Positions 49,792 to 59,962 of a DNA stretch of 64,000 nucleotides are shown here, in pieces. Position 1 is the first letter of the stretch; each line of letters begins with the position of its first letter. The notes beneath the pieces were generated by a model. The model did no database searches and was not told where the DNA came from. It saw only the letters and a list, made by a program, of their open reading frames with translations. This stretch comes from Comamonadaceae bacterium (lineage in GTDB: Bacteria; Pseudomonadota; Gammaproteobacteria; Burkholderiales; Burkholderiaceae_C). The stretch covers positions 62,001-126,000 of the forward strand of contig CANCER010000006.1 in NCBI GenBank assembly GCA_947375135.1. Direction: 5' to 3'. The position numbers and the translations under genes were made by a program.

Positions 49792-51041
49792 CGGTCAATC
49801 TCTCCAAAAACAATATCGATAGTGCCAATGACGGCTACGGCATCAGCAATCATGTGACCGCTGGCCAACTCATTGAGGGCGGACAGATGCACAAAACCGG
49901 GCGGACGGATCTTCAGGCGGTACGGCTTGTTGGCTCCATCGCTCACGATGTAAATACCAAACTCACCCTTGGGATGTTCGACGGCTGCATAGGCTTCGCC
50001 CTCGGGAACGCGGAACCCTTCGGAGAACAGCTTGAAGTGGTGAATCAGCTCTTCCATGCTGGTCTTCATGGACTCGCGTGAAGGAGGTGCCACCTTGTGG
50101 TTGTCGGTAATCACCGGGCCCGGATTCGCGCGCAGCCATGCAACACATTGTTTGATGATGTTGTTGGACTGCTTCATCTCTTCCATACGCACCAGGTAAC
50201 GGTCGTACACGTCACCGGTTTTGCCCACCGGAATGTCGAAGTCCAGCTGGTCGTACACATCGTAGGGCTGCTTCTTGCGCAAGTCCCATGCAATGCCGGA
50301 GCCGCGTAACATCGGGCCGGTGAAGCCCATGTTCAAGGCGCGCTCAGGCGTCACAATACCGATGTCCACGGTGCGCTGCTTCCAGATGCGGTTGTCGGTT
50401 AACAGCGTGTGGTATTCAGCCAAGCAGGCGGGAAAACGCGTGGTGAAGTCTTCGATGTAATCGAGCAGAGATCCCTGGCGATTGCGGTTGAGCTCTTCGA
50501 TGCCTTTGGCATTGCGCACCTTGCTGGCCTTGAACTGCGGCATGGTTTCCGGCAGGTCACGGTACACACCACCGGGACGGAAGTAAGCGGCGTGCATGCG
50601 CGCGCCGCTGGCGGCTTCGTACATGTCAAACAGGTCTTCACGCTCACGAAAGGTGTAAATCAGAATGGTGGAGCTACCCAGGTCATTGCCGTGTGAACCC
50701 AGCCACATCAGGTGGTTGAGCAAACGGGTGATTTCGGAATACATCACACGGATGTATTGGGCGCGAATTGGCACATCAATACCCAGCAGCTTTTCGATGG
50801 CCAGGCAGTAAGCGTGCTCGCTGCACATCATGGACACATAATCCAGCCGATCCATATAGGGCAGCGACTGGATGTAGGTCTTGGTTTCGGCCAGCTTTTC
50901 AGTGGCACGGTGCAACAGACCGATATGGGGGTCGGCCCGCTGGATGACTTCGCCATCGAGCTCCAGCACGAGCCGCAGCACACCGTGTGCTGCCGGGTGC
51001 TGGGGACCAAAGTTGAGGGTGTAGTTCTTGATTTCAGCCAT
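49788..51041 (-). CDS. nuoD: NADH-quinone oxidoreductase subunit D
   Basis: 417 residues, 49-kDa subunit forming the quinone site with NuoB. '[20 protein letters not shown]' near the N-terminus holds the conserved His that binds the quinone headgroup; '[14 protein letters not shown]' and the C-terminal 'DIVFGEIDR' are invariant. Hydrogenase-like fold without metal. It is separate from NuoC here, unlike the fused NuoCD of enteric bacteria. Confidence 0.97.
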   Translation of the reverse strand: MAEIKNYTLNFGPQHPAAHGVLRLVLELDGEVIQRADPHIGLLHRATEKLAETKTYIQSLPYMDRLDYVSMMCSEHAYCLAIEKLLGIDVPIRAQYIRVMYSEITRLLNHLMWLGSHGNDLGSSTILIYTFREREDLFDMYEAASGARMHAAYFRPGGVYRDLPETMPQFKASKVRNAKGIEELNRNRQGSLLDYIEDFTTRFPACLAEYHTLLTDNRIWKQRTVDIGIVTPERALNMGFTGPMLRGSGIAWDLRKKQPYDVYDQLDFDIPVGKTGDVYDRYLVRMEEMKQSNNIIKQCVAWLRANPGPVITDNHKVAPPSRESMKTSMEELIHHFKLFSEGFRVPEGEAYAAVEHPKGEFGIYIVSDGANKPYRLKIRPPGFVHLSALNELASGHMIADAVAVIGTIDIVFGEIDR

Positions 51042-51053
51042 GCGTCAATCTGC

Positions 51054-51662
51054 TTATTGCAGGCCCCCGTATTTGTTTTCGCGAATCACACGCGGCGTAA
51101 TTTCGCGCGCTTCGATGGTCACCGGCTGGTACACCACCCGCGCCTGCTCGGCGTCGTAACGCATTTCCACATGCCCTTCCGCAGGAAAATCCTTGCGGAA
51201 CGGGTGGCCGATAAAACCGTAGTCGGTCAGAATGCGACGCAGGTCTTCGTGACCTTCAAACACGATGCCAAACAGATCGAAAGCTTCGCGCTCGAACCAG
51301 TTGGCAGTCGTCCACAATTTGCTCACCGATGCCACGACAGGCATACCGTCGTCAGGCGCAAACACCTTCAGACGCAGGCGCTGATTCAGCGCCACAGACA
51401 GCAAATGGGTCACAACGCAGAAGCGTGAACCCTCGTAGTCACCATTCTTGTAAGCGGAGTAATCGACTCCGCACAGGTCAATGAGTTGCTCAAACTGGCA
51501 GCCAGCGGAGTCGCGCAATAGTTGGGCTGCAACCAGGTAGTCGGCTGCCGCCACATGGACGGTCACCTCACCCAGAGCGATGGCAATTTTTTGAACCTTA
51601 GCGCCCAACACAGCCACCACCGCATCGCGGGTGACCTCAGGGCGCACGGAGAATGTTGTCAT
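51054..51662 (-). CDS. nuoC: NADH-quinone oxidoreductase subunit C
   Basis: 202 residues, 30-kDa subunit. '[20 protein letters not shown]'-like core (here '[20 protein letters not shown]'), '[20 protein letters not shown]' and '[16 protein letters not shown]' are family signatures. Peripheral arm, structural. It lies 9 nt after nuoB and 12 nt before nuoD. Confidence 0.97.
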   Translation of the reverse strand: MTTFSVRPEVTRDAVVAVLGAKVQKIAIALGEVTVHVAAADYLVAAQLLRDSAGCQFEQLIDLCGVDYSAYKNGDYEGSRFCVVTHLLSVALNQRLRLKVFAPDDGMPVVASVSKLWTTANWFEREAFDLFGIVFEGHEDLRRILTDYGFIGHPFRKDFPAEGHVEMRYDAEQARVVYQPVTIEAREITPRVIRENKYGGLQ

Positions 51663-51671
51663 GCTTGTTCC

Positions 51672-52151
51672 TTAGGCCCGTGCGATGGTCTCGGTACGGC
51701 GAATCTTGAGCTGGAGCTGCATGATGCCGTAGATCAATGCCTCTGCCGTTGGCGGGCAACCCGGCACATACACGTCAACCGGCACGATGCGGTCACAGCC
51801 CCGAACCACCGAATAGCTGTAGTGGTAATAACCACCGCCATTGGCACAGGAACCCATGCTAATTACCCAGCGCGGCTCCGACATCTGGTCATAGACCTTG
51901 CGAAAGGCCGGCGCCATCTTGTTGGTCAAGGTGCCGGCCACAATCATCAAGTCCGACTGACGCGGACTGGCACGAAACACTTCAGCGCCAAACCGGCTCA
52001 GGTCATACCTAGCGCATGCCGCATGCATCATCTCCACCGCACAGCACGCAAGACCAAAGGTCATAGGCCACACAGATCCTGTTTTGGCCCAATTCATCAC
52101 CGAGTCGTAACTCGTCGTAACAAAGCCTTCTTTGAGTACACCTTCAATCAT
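51672..52151 (-). CDS. nuoB: NADH-quinone oxidoreductase subunit B
   Basis: 159 residues from the ATG at 52151 ([13 protein letters not shown]). It carries the terminal cluster N2: tandem Cys in '[10 protein letters not shown]', then '[12 protein letters not shown]' and '[12 protein letters not shown]'. These four cysteines ligate [4Fe-4S]. It begins 4 nt after the nuoA stop. Confidence 0.97.
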   Translation of the reverse strand: MIEGVLKEGFVTTSYDSVMNWAKTGSVWPMTFGLACCAVEMMHAACARYDLSRFGAEVFRASPRQSDLMIVAGTLTNKMAPAFRKVYDQMSEPRWVISMGSCANGGGYYHYSYSVVRGCDRIVPVDVYVPGCPPTAEALIYGIMQLQLKIRRTETIARA

Positions 52152-52155
52152 CTGA

Positions 52156-52515
52156 TTACTCCCAGTCGAGGGCGCCTTTTTTCCACATATAGACAAACCC
52201 GATTGTGAGCACGCCCACAAATTCGAGACCGATCAGGAAACCCATCAAACCCGTCTCCTTGAGCGTCACCGCCCAGGGAAACAGAAAGGCAGTTTCCAGG
52301 TCAAACAAAATGAACAGAATGGCTACGAGGTAGTAGCGCACATCGAACTTCATGCGGGCATCTTCAAATGCCTCGAAGCCACATTCATAAGGGGAGTTTT
52401 TTGCCGCATCCGGACGATTAGGCCCAAGCAAGTAGCCAATGACCTGCGGTGCAACACCGATACCGATGCCGACCAAGATGAACATGAGGACGGGAAGATA
52501 TTGATCGAGGTTCAT
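52156..52515 (-). CDS. nuoA: NADH-quinone oxidoreductase subunit A
   Basis: 119 residues, three membrane helices. '[20 protein letters not shown]' is the conserved loop with its Cys near the quinone cavity; 'FLFPWAVTL' follows. First gene of the nuo operon; a tRNA-Leu gene lies 63 bp upstream on the same strand. Confidence 0.97.
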   Translation of the reverse strand: MNLDQYLPVLMFILVGIGIGVAPQVIGYLLGPNRPDAAKNSPYECGFEAFEDARMKFDVRYYLVAILFILFDLETAFLFPWAVTLKETGLMGFLIGLEFVGVLTIGFVYMWKKGALDWE

Positions 52516-52578
52516 CTTTGGATCTAATCATCGTTAACTGACTACACCATTTCAAACCCGGTGCAATCCAAACTATTC

Positions 52579-52663
52579 TGGTGCCGTCGGCGAGACTCGA
52601 ACTCGCACAGCTTTCGCCACTACCACCTCAAGATAGCGTGTCTACCAATTTCACCACGACGGC
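52579..52663 (-). tRNA. tRNA-Leu (anticodon GAG)
   Basis: 85 nt on the minus strand with encoded CCA. Acceptor stem GCCGTCG/CGACGGC, D arm 'GGTGAAATTGGTAGACACGC', anticodon loop CTTGAGG (GAG) closed by CTAT/GTAG-type pairs, a long variable arm, and T loop GTTCGAGTC. The order secG, tRNA-Leu, nuoA is common in proteobacteria. Confidence 0.96.
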
Positions 52664-52727
52664 GGCTTTACTTTGCTGAACTTGCGTGAGGAACCATGCG
52701 GTTTTTTGCTTGTCCAACACCCTAGAG

Positions 52728-52763
52728 TTTACCCTGGATTCACCCCGCTTCTCGTAGGGTAAA
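52728..52763 (-). terminator. Inverted repeat after secG, weak terminator candidate
   Basis: TTTACCCT (52728-52735) and AGGGTAAA (52756-52763) are perfect 8-bp arms with a 20-nt loop just after the secG stop. An AAAAAACC-rich patch rather than a T tract follows on the minus strand, so the role is uncertain; it could also be a processing structure before the tRNA. Confidence 0.35.
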
Positions 52764-52768
52764 GGTAT

Positions 52769-53125
52769 TTACTTCGCCGGGATTTGTGCAGCACCGGATG
52801 CTGCAACTGCCGGCACAGCCGGAGCGACATTGACGGCTGGAACCGCAGGCACAGCCGACTCCAAAACGCTGCCGGAACTGGCCGGGCGCAGGTTACCAAA
52901 ATAGGCCAAAGCCAATGTGCAAACAAAAAACACGGTGGCCAGTACGGCTGTCGTGCGTGACAGGAAGTTGGCGCTGCCACTGGCTCCAAACAGGCTGCCG
53001 GAGCCGCCGCTACCGAAGGCCGCCCCCATGTCGGCGCCCTTACCGTGTTGCACCAGAATCAAGCCAATCATGGCCAAGGCTGACAACATCTGAACCGTCA
53101 AAATAATCGTTACCACTACGCTCAT
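52769..53125 (-). CDS. secG: Protein translocase subunit SecG
   Basis: 118 residues, two membrane helices (about 3-22 and 55-75) around the conserved 'LVQHGKGADMGAAFGSGGSG' loop; 'LFGASGSANFLSRTTAVLA' follows. A Pro/Ala/Val-rich C-terminal tail (about 85-118) is typical of betaproteobacterial SecG. It assists the SecYE channel. It lies between tpiA and the tRNA-Leu gene. Confidence 0.96.
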   Translation of the reverse strand: MSVVVTIILTVQMLSALAMIGLILVQHGKGADMGAAFGSGGSGSLFGASGSANFLSRTTAVLATVFFVCTLALAYFGNLRPASSGSVLESAVPAVPAVNVAPAVPAVAASGAAQIPAK

Positions 53126-53164
53126 ACTTCACTCCTGATTTGTTAAACAACTGTCAGCGCGCAC

Positions 53165-53908
53165 TTAGCGGGCCGCAGCAATGATGGATAGAAAATCGGC
53201 TGCCTTCAGCGCAGCGCCGCCCACCAGACCCCCGTCAATGTCCGGTTGCGCCAACAGCACATCCGCGTTGGACGCATTCATGCTCCCGCCATACAGAATG
53301 TGTACACGGTCGGCCTTTTCACTGGCTGCGTGCAACTGGGCACGAAGCACTGCATGCACCTGCTGCGCCATTTCCGGCGTAGCAGTCTTTCCGGTACCAA
53401 TCGCCCAGACTGGCTCGTAGGCCACAACAATTTCGCTGATGCAATGGCCATTCGCATGGATCACTGCAGCAAGTTGGCGCTTGACGACCTCTTCGGTACG
53501 CCCTGCCTCGCGCTCAGCCAAGGTCTCGCCGACACATACGATGGGTGTAATCCCCGCAGCCAACGCCCGCGTGGCTTTGGTAGCCACAATGGCATCGGTT
53601 TCACCATGGTACTGGCGACGCTCCGAATGTCCCACGATGGCATAGCGCGCGCCAAAGTCTTTCAACATGGTGGCGGAAATTTCACCCGTATAAGCACCCG
53701 ATTCATGCGCAGACACGTCCTGCGAGCCCAATGCAATACCGGTCCCTTCAACAATGCCCTGAACCTGTGCCATGTATACCGCAGGCACGCAGACAGCAAC
53801 CAAACAGTTCCAGTCAGCCGACTGGTTCAGCAAGGCTTGCAGCAGGGCTGCGTTGGAAGCGGCCGTGCCGTTCATCTTCCAATTACCGGCGATCAGTTTT
53901 TTCTTCAT
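53165..53908 (-). CDS. tpiA: Triose-phosphate isomerase
   Basis: 247 residues from the ATG at 53908, overlapping the upstream oxidoreductase stop by 4 nt. TIM barrel: 'AGNWKMNG' with active-site Asn and Lys (about 7-14), 'AIVGHSERR' with catalytic His, '[18 protein letters not shown]' with catalytic Glu and loop 6, and '[10 protein letters not shown]'. It interconverts dihydroxyacetone phosphate and glyceraldehyde 3-phosphate. Confidence 0.97.
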   Translation of the reverse strand: MKKKLIAGNWKMNGTAASNAALLQALLNQSADWNCLVAVCVPAVYMAQVQGIVEGTGIALGSQDVSAHESGAYTGEISATMLKDFGARYAIVGHSERRQYHGETDAIVATKATRALAAGITPIVCVGETLAEREAGRTEEVVKRQLAAVIHANGHCISEIVVAYEPVWAIGTGKTATPEMAQQVHAVLRAQLHAASEKADRVHILYGGSMNASNADVLLAQPDIDGGLVGGAALKAADFLSIIAAAR

Positions 53909-54924
53909 GCTGTTCTCCAATTCAAAACAATCTTGCCCACGTGCTGATTGGACTCCATCAAGGCATGTGCAGTCGCGGCGCCACTGCCCGTCGGCCGCGC
54001 AGGGTCCACGGCTGCATACACACTGTGAACCACCGGCTTGATGCGCCCGTCTTCCAGCAAGGGCCACACTTTCGCAAGGCAGGCCTCTGCAATCGCCTGC
54101 TTGAAGGCAACCGGACGCACGCGCAGGGTGGAACCCGTGATGGTCAATCGCTTGCGCATCACCAGCCCGGCATTGATCTCGCTCTTGACACCACCCTGCA
54201 CCGCAATGATGACCAGACGGCCATCCTCAGCCAGGCAATTCAACTCACGCGCCACGTAATCTCCAGCCACCATGTCTAACACCACGTCGACGCCACGGCC
54301 GTCGGTCAGGCGCTTCACCTCGGCCTCAAAGTCCTGTGTCTTGTAGTTAATGGCATGGTCAGCGCCCAGCGCACGGATTGCATCGCACTTGGCGTCACTG
54401 CCCGCAGTGGCAATCACTGTGGCGCCCAGGGCTTTGGCCAGCTGAATGGCGGTGACACCAATTCCGCTGGTACCGCCTTGCACCAATAAGGCTTCACCGG
54501 CAACCAGACGGCCGCGGTCCACCACATTGCTCCAAACGGTAAAAAAGGTTTCCGGCAAACTGGCTGCCTCCACATCACTCAAACCCTTGGGCACCGGCAG
54601 GCATTGGGCCACTGGCGCAACACAGAACTCAGCATAGCCGCCACCAGCAACCAGTGCGCAGACGCGATCACCCAGCTTCAATCCGGCAGCTTGCATGGCC
54701 TGCAGGTCACCACTGACGATGACACCAGCGACTTCCAAGCCCGGAATATCCGAGGCTCCAGGCGGTGCCGGGTAATGCCCCGCACGCTGCAACACATCCG
54801 GGCGGTTCACACCGCTGGCGCTGACTTGCAGACACAACTCTCCCTGACCGGCAACCGGCATCGCGCGCTCGGCCAGACGCAATACATCCGGACCGCCGAA
54901 AGAGGAAATTTCAATGACTTTCAT
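53905..54924 (-). CDS. NAD(P)H:quinone oxidoreductase, zeta-crystallin type
   Basis: 339 residues from the ATG at 54924 ([11 protein letters not shown]); a TTG at 54939 is an alternative. Zinc-free medium-chain reductase: '[20 protein letters not shown]' near residue 45, Rossmann segment '[20 protein letters not shown]' (about 145-165) and '[12 protein letters not shown]'. The family (PIG3/QorB-like) reduces quinones or enones with NADPH. It is the upstream member of a pair overlapping tpiA; the link to tpiA is common in this group. Confidence 0.92.
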   Translation of the reverse strand: MKVIEISSFGGPDVLRLAERAMPVAGQGELCLQVSASGVNRPDVLQRAGHYPAPPGASDIPGLEVAGVIVSGDLQAMQAAGLKLGDRVCALVAGGGYAEFCVAPVAQCLPVPKGLSDVEAASLPETFFTVWSNVVDRGRLVAGEALLVQGGTSGIGVTAIQLAKALGATVIATAGSDAKCDAIRALGADHAINYKTQDFEAEVKRLTDGRGVDVVLDMVAGDYVARELNCLAEDGRLVIIAVQGGVKSEINAGLVMRKRLTITGSTLRVRPVAFKQAIAEACLAKVWPLLEDGRIKPVVHSVYAAVDPARPTGSGAATAHALMESNQHVGKIVLNWRTA

Positions 54925-54940
54925 GGGCTTGCAGGTCAAA

Positions 54941-54969
54941 CGCCATCTGCGCGAAAAACGCAGATGGCG
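54941..54969 (-). terminator. Hairpin terminator after pnp
   Basis: Perfect 11-bp stem CGCCATCTGCG/CGCAGATGGCG with a 7-nt loop (54941-54951 and 54959-54969), between the pnp stop and the oxidoreductase start. On the minus strand only TTT follows, so it may terminate partially or stabilise the pnp 3' end. Confidence 0.65.
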
Positions 54970-54992
54970 CCTGTGGCTATGCGTTAAAGGCC

Positions 54993-57107
54993 TTAACCCT
55001 GATGGTCGTGTGAAGGACGGTCCAACAAAGCCTTCATGGACAGCTTGATACGGCCTTTTTCGTCAGTTTCCATGACCTTGACCTTGACGATCTGGCCTTC
55101 GGACAGGTAGTCGGAAACCTTTTCCACGCGTTCGTGAGCGATCTGGCTGATGTGCAGCAGACCGTCCTTGCCAGGCAGCAGGTTGACCAGGGCACCGAAG
55201 TCCAGAATCTTGGTGATCGGGCCTTCGTAGACCTTGCCGATTTCCACTTCAGCCGTGATCTGCTCGATGCGACGCTTGGCTTCTTCAGCCTTGGCAGGAT
55301 CAGCCGAAGCGATGGTAATGGTGCCATCTTCCTCGATGTTGATCTGGGTACCGGTTTCTTCGGTCAGCGCACGGATCACGGAGCCGCCCTTGCCGATCAC
55401 ATCACGAATCTTCTCGGGATTGATCTTCATGGTGAACAGGCGGGGAGCGAAGTTGGACACTTCGGTCTTGGCCTCGGACATGGCTTCCTGCATCTTGCCC
55501 AGAATGTGCATGCGGGCTTCTTTGGCCTGGGCCAAAGCGACTTGCATGATTTCCTTGGTAATGCCCTGGATCTTGATGTCCATCTGCAGCGCGGTAATAC
55601 CGTTGGTGGTACCGGCGACCTTGAAGTCCATGTCACCCAGGTGATCTTCGTCACCCAGGATGTCGGTCAACACCGCAAAGCGGTTGTCTTCCTTGATCAG
55701 GCCCATGGCGATACCGGCCACGTGCGCCTTCATGGGAACGCCGGCATCCATCAGCGACAGGCAACCGCCGCACACCGAAGCCATGGAAGAAGAACCATTG
55801 GACTCGGTAATTTCGGACACCACACGCATGGTGTAGGGGAAATCTTCCTTGTTGGGCAGGCAGGCGATCAGTGCACGCTTGGCCAGACGGCCGTGACCGA
55901 TTTCGCGGCGCTTGGGCGTACCGACGCGACCGGTTTCGCCGGTGGCGAACGGAGGCATGTTGTAGTGCAGCATGAAGCGGTCTTCGTACTCGCCGCTGAG
56001 TGCGTCGATGCGCTGGGCATCGCGCTCGGTACCCAGGGTGGTGACCACCAGGGCCTGGGTTTCGCCGCGTGTGAACAGGGCAGAACCGTGGGTGCGGGGC
56101 AGCACGCCATTGCGGATTTCGATGGGGCGCACGGTGCGGGTATCACGGCCGTCGATGCGGGGCTCGCCGGCCAGGATCTGGCTGCGCACAATCTTGGCTT
56201 CAATTTCAAACAACAGGCCTTCGATGGCTACGCTGTCAAAAGCGGCGCCATCTGCCTTCAATGCAGCCATGACTTCAGAGTAGGCCGAGCGGCAGGCTTG
56301 CGTACGGGCTTGCTTGTTGCGAATCTGGTAAGCAGCAACCAGTTTGTCCTTGGCCAGGCCGTCAATCTTGGCGATCAGGGCTTCGTCCTTGGCAGGGGCT
56401 TTCCAGTCCCACATCGGCTTACCGGCGTCACGCACGAGTTCGTGGATGGCGTTGATGGCAATATTGCCTTGCTGATGGCCATAGACCACGGCACCCAGCA
56501 TGATTTCTTCGGACAGTTGCTGGGCTTCGGACTCCACCATCAGCACAGCAGCTTCGGTACCAGCCACCACCAAGTCCAGCACCGAACCCTTGCGAGCAGT
56601 CTGGCCGGGATTCAGCACGTATTCACCGTTGACGTAACCGACGCGGGCCGCGCCGATAGGGCCACTAAAAGGTACGCCAGAAACCGAAAGAGCGGCGCTC
56701 ACTGCGATCAGGGCAGCGATATCGGCGTCCACTTCGGGATTCAGGGACACGGTGTGCACCACCACGTGAACTTCGTTGAAGAAGCCTTCCGGGAACAGGG
56801 GGCGAATGGGGCGATCAATCAGGCGACTGGTCAGCGTCTCAAACTCGCTGGGACGGCCTTCGCGCTTGAAGAAACTACCGGGGATCTTGCCGGCGGCGTA
56901 AGTCTTTTCGAGGTAGTCAACGGTCAGCGGGAAGAAATCCTGGCCGGCCTTGCCTTCGGTCTTTGCAACCACGGTGGCCAGCACCACAGTGCCGTCCATG
57001 TCAAGCAGTACAGCGCCGCTGGATTGGCGGGCGATTTCGCCGGTTTCCATGGTGACCGTATGTTGACCCCATTGGAAGGTCTTGCTAACTTTTTTGAACA
57101 TTGTCAT
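54993..57107 (-). CDS. pnp: Polyribonucleotide nucleotidyltransferase (PNPase)
   Basis: 704 residues from the ATG at 57107 (GGAG 9 nt upstream); an ATG two codons later is possible. Phosphorolytic 3'-5' exoribonuclease of the RNA degradosome. Two RNase PH domains (about 10-220 and 310-540; '[15 protein letters not shown]' and '[12 protein letters not shown]', '[14 protein letters not shown]', '[14 protein letters not shown]'), a KH domain ('[20 protein letters not shown]', about 553-572) and a C-terminal S1 domain ('[20 protein letters not shown]'). It follows rpsO, the near-universal arrangement; pnp is often autoregulated through its leader. Confidence 0.97.
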   Translation of the reverse strand: MTMFKKVSKTFQWGQHTVTMETGEIARQSSGAVLLDMDGTVVLATVVAKTEGKAGQDFFPLTVDYLEKTYAAGKIPGSFFKREGRPSEFETLTSRLIDRPIRPLFPEGFFNEVHVVVHTVSLNPEVDADIAALIAVSAALSVSGVPFSGPIGAARVGYVNGEYVLNPGQTARKGSVLDLVVAGTEAAVLMVESEAQQLSEEIMLGAVVYGHQQGNIAINAIHELVRDAGKPMWDWKAPAKDEALIAKIDGLAKDKLVAAYQIRNKQARTQACRSAYSEVMAALKADGAAFDSVAIEGLLFEIEAKIVRSQILAGEPRIDGRDTRTVRPIEIRNGVLPRTHGSALFTRGETQALVVTTLGTERDAQRIDALSGEYEDRFMLHYNMPPFATGETGRVGTPKRREIGHGRLAKRALIACLPNKEDFPYTMRVVSEITESNGSSSMASVCGGCLSLMDAGVPMKAHVAGIAMGLIKEDNRFAVLTDILGDEDHLGDMDFKVAGTTNGITALQMDIKIQGITKEIMQVALAQAKEARMHILGKMQEAMSEAKTEVSNFAPRLFTMKINPEKIRDVIGKGGSVIRALTEETGTQINIEEDGTITIASADPAKAEEAKRRIEQITAEVEIGKVYEGPITKILDFGALVNLLPGKDGLLHISQIAHERVEKVSDYLSEGQIVKVKVMETDEKGRIKLSMKALLDRPSHDHQG

Positions 57108-57267
57108 TTTGCTTTTCTCCATTGATTTCGGAAATGAAATGGGAGGTACAGGCCACCTCACCCAAGCCCGGATTCAACGTCACAGTCCACGATGCCATTC
57201 CAGCGGCACTTGCGCCAAATGACGCTGGAATGACATAGCTTCGCTCTGCTTTTGCTGTTTCCGAAGT

Positions 57268-57301
57268 AAAAAACGCCTGAGCTAGTGACCTAACTCAGGC
57301 G
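57268..57301 (-). terminator. Intrinsic terminator between rpsO and pnp
   Basis: On the minus strand CGCCTGAGTTAG and CTAGCTCAGGCG form a 12-bp stem (one G-T pair) with a GTCA loop, followed by TTTTTT. It lies 22 bp after the rpsO stop and matches the known rpsO-pnp attenuating terminator arrangement. Confidence 0.9.
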
Positions 57302-57323
57302 CCTTATCGATTCTTGCTTTCGC

Positions 57324-57590
57324 TTACTTACGCAGGCCCAGCTTGGCGATCAGCGCGGTGTAACGGTCAGCGTCCTTGCCCTTCAAGTAGTCCAGCAGCT
57401 TACGGCGACGGCTCACCATGCGCAACAGACCACGGCGACCATGGTGGTCCTTGGCGTGTGTCTTGAAGTGGGGAGTGAGTTCGTTGATACGTGCGGTCAG
57501 CAGTGCGACTTGCACTTCGGGGGAGCCGGTATCACCGACGCTGCGGGCGTTGTCTTTGACAACGGTGGCTTTAATGCTGGATGCAATCAT
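57324..57590 (-). CDS. rpsO: 30S ribosomal protein S15
   Basis: 88 residues, standard length, from the ATG at 57590 with AGGAAG 6 nt upstream; the frame is open to 57944 but without family sequence. Hallmarks: '[19 protein letters not shown]' (21-39), '[16 protein letters not shown]' with the 16S rRNA-binding His/Asp residues, and '[10 protein letters not shown]'. It binds the central domain of 16S rRNA. A TACAAT element at 57703-57708 (minus strand) could be its -10 box; no clear -35 was seen. Confidence 0.97.
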   Translation of the reverse strand: MIASSIKATVVKDNARSVGDTGSPEVQVALLTARINELTPHFKTHAKDHHGRRGLLRMVSRRRKLLDYLKGKDADRYTALIAKLGLRK

Positions 57591-57775
57591 TTTTTCTTCC
57601 TGTTTGGCGACTCGCCTCGTAGGGCGACGTCCCGGTTGATGAACTTGCGTGTGGTGCTGGAACTGCTCCACACGTGCGCTTTGCGATGTGCAAAGCCTGC
57701 CGATTGTAACCGAGCTTCTTTGCCGTTGCGGGAGCACTGACCCCTCCCTGATGGGCGGGTACGGTGAAGCGAGTT

Positions 57776-58855
57776 TTAGAGCGTTTGCAGCGGCCACCGC
57801 GGTTTGACGTCGAAAGCGTAATTCTCGACGCCCTGCTGACACCCACTCTGCAAGCGCATCGCCGCGGCCAAGGCGATCATGGCGCCGTTGTCGGTGCACA
57901 GGTGCAGCTCCGGGTAATGCACCCGGATGTTGCGCTTTGCGCACGCTTCGTTGAGCTGCAGCCGCAACTGGCGATTAGCCCCCACCCCACCCGCTACGAC
58001 CAGCCGTGTCAGACCGGTTTCTTTCAGCGCTGTCATGGATTTCCTGACCAAGACCTCCACAATGGCCGCCTGCGTTGAAGCCGCCAGGTCACATTGTTGA
58101 ACCCGGGGCAGTGCTTCGAAGTTGGAGGCACCCGCTGCAGCAACCATTTTTTGCGACTGGACTAACACGGCAGTCTTCAGGCCAGCAAAGGAAAAATCCA
58201 GGTTGCCGCTGTGCAGCAGGGGCCTGGGCAATGCGTAGGCCTTGGGATTACCCTCCTGCGCCATGCGAGCCAGCAGAGGACCACCCGGGTACGCAAGACC
58301 CATCAGCTTGGCCGACTTATCAAAGGCCTCACCCGCAGCATCGTCTATCGATTCGCCAAGCAGAACATAGCGACCCACCCCATCAACCCGCATGAGTTGG
58401 GTATGACCACCAGAAACCAGCAAGGCAACAAAAGGAAACTGAGGAGGATCGGCACTCAAAAACGGCGACAACAAATGCCCTTCCAAATGGTGTACGCCCA
58501 GCACCGGCTTGCCAAGTGCGGCGCCCAGAGCGCACGCGACACCGGCGCCGACCAGTAAGGCCCCGGCCAAACCCGGACCGCGTGTGTAGGCCACCACATC
58601 GATGTCTGCCAGTCGGCAGTCTGCATTGGCCAGCACTTCTTGTGTCAGCGGCAGCACGCGGCGTATGTGATCCCGGCTGGCCAGTTCAGGCACCACCCCC
58701 CCGAAAGCCTGGTGCATGGCAATCTGGCTATATAGGGCGTGTGCCAACAGCGCAGGTACCTGCTCCGAGCCGGACGCCGCTTCACACTGCACCAGTGCAA
58801 CGCCCGTTTCGTCGCACGACGACTCAATTCCCAAAATCAACAACTTTTTCACCAT
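57776..58855 (-). CDS. tsaD: tRNA N6-adenosine threonylcarbamoyltransferase
   Basis: 359 residues. It transfers threonylcarbamoyl to A37 of tRNAs reading ANN codons, with TsaB and TsaE. '[15 protein letters not shown]' (8-22), '[16 protein letters not shown]', the iron-binding His pair in '[14 protein letters not shown]', '[11 protein letters not shown]' and '[14 protein letters not shown]' are all diagnostic. Length is normal. Upstream lies a decayed GNAT gene on the other strand. Confidence 0.97.
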   Translation of the reverse strand: MVKKLLILGIESSCDETGVALVQCEAASGSEQVPALLAHALYSQIAMHQAFGGVVPELASRDHIRRVLPLTQEVLANADCRLADIDVVAYTRGPGLAGALLVGAGVACALGAALGKPVLGVHHLEGHLLSPFLSADPPQFPFVALLVSGGHTQLMRVDGVGRYVLLGESIDDAAGEAFDKSAKLMGLAYPGGPLLARMAQEGNPKAYALPRPLLHSGNLDFSFAGLKTAVLVQSQKMVAAAGASNFEALPRVQQCDLAASTQAAIVEVLVRKSMTALKETGLTRLVVAGGVGANRQLRLQLNEACAKRNIRVHYPELHLCTDNGAMIALAAAMRLQSGCQQGVENYAFDVKPRWPLQTL

Positions 58856-58879
58856 AGGGCGCAGAGTTTAGAGTACCGC

Positions 58880-59416
58880 ATAGAAACCGATACTGAATCC
58901 CTGGAACGCGCCACTTTGGACGCTGTCGCGCCCCCGGCCGTGGGAACCTTTATTCACAATGGTTTGAAGCATCCATGATTGGCCACACAAGGGACAAGGC
59001 CCGACCGTGCATCTCTCGAATCAGTCCAACCGAGACTGGGGCTCGGTATACCTGTCGGAAGAATTTGATCCGGTGGACGGAGCCAACCGGGTTCAGGCAT
59101 TAAGCCGAGGCCACTGCCTGGTCTACGCCTGGTTGCGTGACGAATCCGGTGCCATGGCAGCCGGAACTGCGTCTTTTAGCCAAGGCTGGGCCGGTCCGTA
59201 CAACATGCACACCGTGGCACGGCTTAGCGGTCGGGGGCGTGCCAGCACGCTCATAGCGGCGCTGAGTAAATTGGCTCTGAAAAGAAATACTCAGCGCTGC
59301 TTTTACAAGTTGAAGAAGGCAACGCAGGGGCCATTCGGCTCTATCACCGCTTGGGCTTCCAGACCGCCTGGCGTTACCACTACTGGCGCAAACCCGCTCA
59401 GGCGGCAACCGAATGA
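58880..59416 (+). pseudogene. Decayed GNAT-family acetyltransferase gene
   Basis: Three pieces of one gene lie in order. Piece 1 (about 58880-58978) encodes 'SLERATLDAVAPPAVGTF', as in the N-terminus of related GNAT proteins, then stops. Piece 2 (from about 59007, a different frame) reads 'WGSVYLSEEFDPVDGANRVQ' and 'HTVARLSGRGRASTLIAAL', the GNAT acetyl-CoA segment with its R-G-x-G-x-A pattern. Piece 3, in the first frame again, reads 'LQVEEGNAGAIRLYHRLGFQ' and 'WRYHYWRKP' to the TGA at 59414. The switch between pieces 2 and 3 falls at a TTTT run (59301-59304), where one more T would restore the frame. About 100 residues between pieces 1 and 2 seem deleted. Confidence 0.8.
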
Positions 59417-59796
59417 ACTGCGGAATTGACGGCGGGCTCTTTGCGGAACTCCGGCATTTCAATGTGGCGGCGACGCTTGCGCACAACCACAGCCGGAGCA
59501 GCCGCACCGGCGGCGCTGTGCGACCGCGAGGCTGCATAAGACTCACCGCGACCACTGGAGCGAGCCACCTTGATAGCCTCTTCCACGGCTTCTGTGCTAA
59601 GGGCTTTCACAGTGGACCCATTGACCCGAACATACGTGCCGGACGCAGTCGTTGCCAGCAAACCAAACTCCATGCCCATACGTACGATGCCAAGCACCTT
59701 GAATTCCTTTGGCGCAGCCACAAAAGCCTTGATGGTTTGGCTACCGAGCACCACTTGCAAAGGTGTGTGAGATTTGGATTTAGATTTGCCGCTCAT
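59398..59796 (-). CDS. Small basic protein of unknown function
   Basis: 132 residues from the ATG at 59796 with AGAGGA upstream; the frame to 59844 is less likely. The N-terminus is Lys/Ser-rich (SGKSKSKS), the middle ('LGSQTIKAFVAAPKEFKVLG' and 'GTYVRVNGSTVKALSTEAVE') looks like a small alpha/beta domain, and the C-terminal third is Ala/Arg-rich with 'VVVRKRRRHIEMPEF'. High charge suggests nucleic acid binding, but no family is recognised. Convergent with the GNAT remnant, whose last bases it overlaps; divergent from ybiB. Confidence 0.65.
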   Translation of the reverse strand: MSGKSKSKSHTPLQVVLGSQTIKAFVAAPKEFKVLGIVRMGMEFGLLATTASGTYVRVNGSTVKALSTEAVEEAIKVARSSGRGESYAASRSHSAAGAAAPAVVVRKRRRHIEMPEFRKEPAVNSAVHSVAA

Positions 59797-59962
59797 GGTC
59801 CTCTTTCTGGCGCATTTGGTTGCGACCGCATCCGGGTTAAACATGAACTAATCTTGCCCAAAGCGGCAAAAAACAACTTGATTAAAATATGATGATTTCG
59901 AGCCATCGACATGCATACCTTTTCGGGCACCGTTTGACTGTTCAATCACGGACAATTGGCCC

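Noticed and set aside
55134..57125. 663-codon open frame on the plus strand opposite pnp
   Set aside because: Antisense to a fully supported pnp gene; composition is that of a mirror frame.
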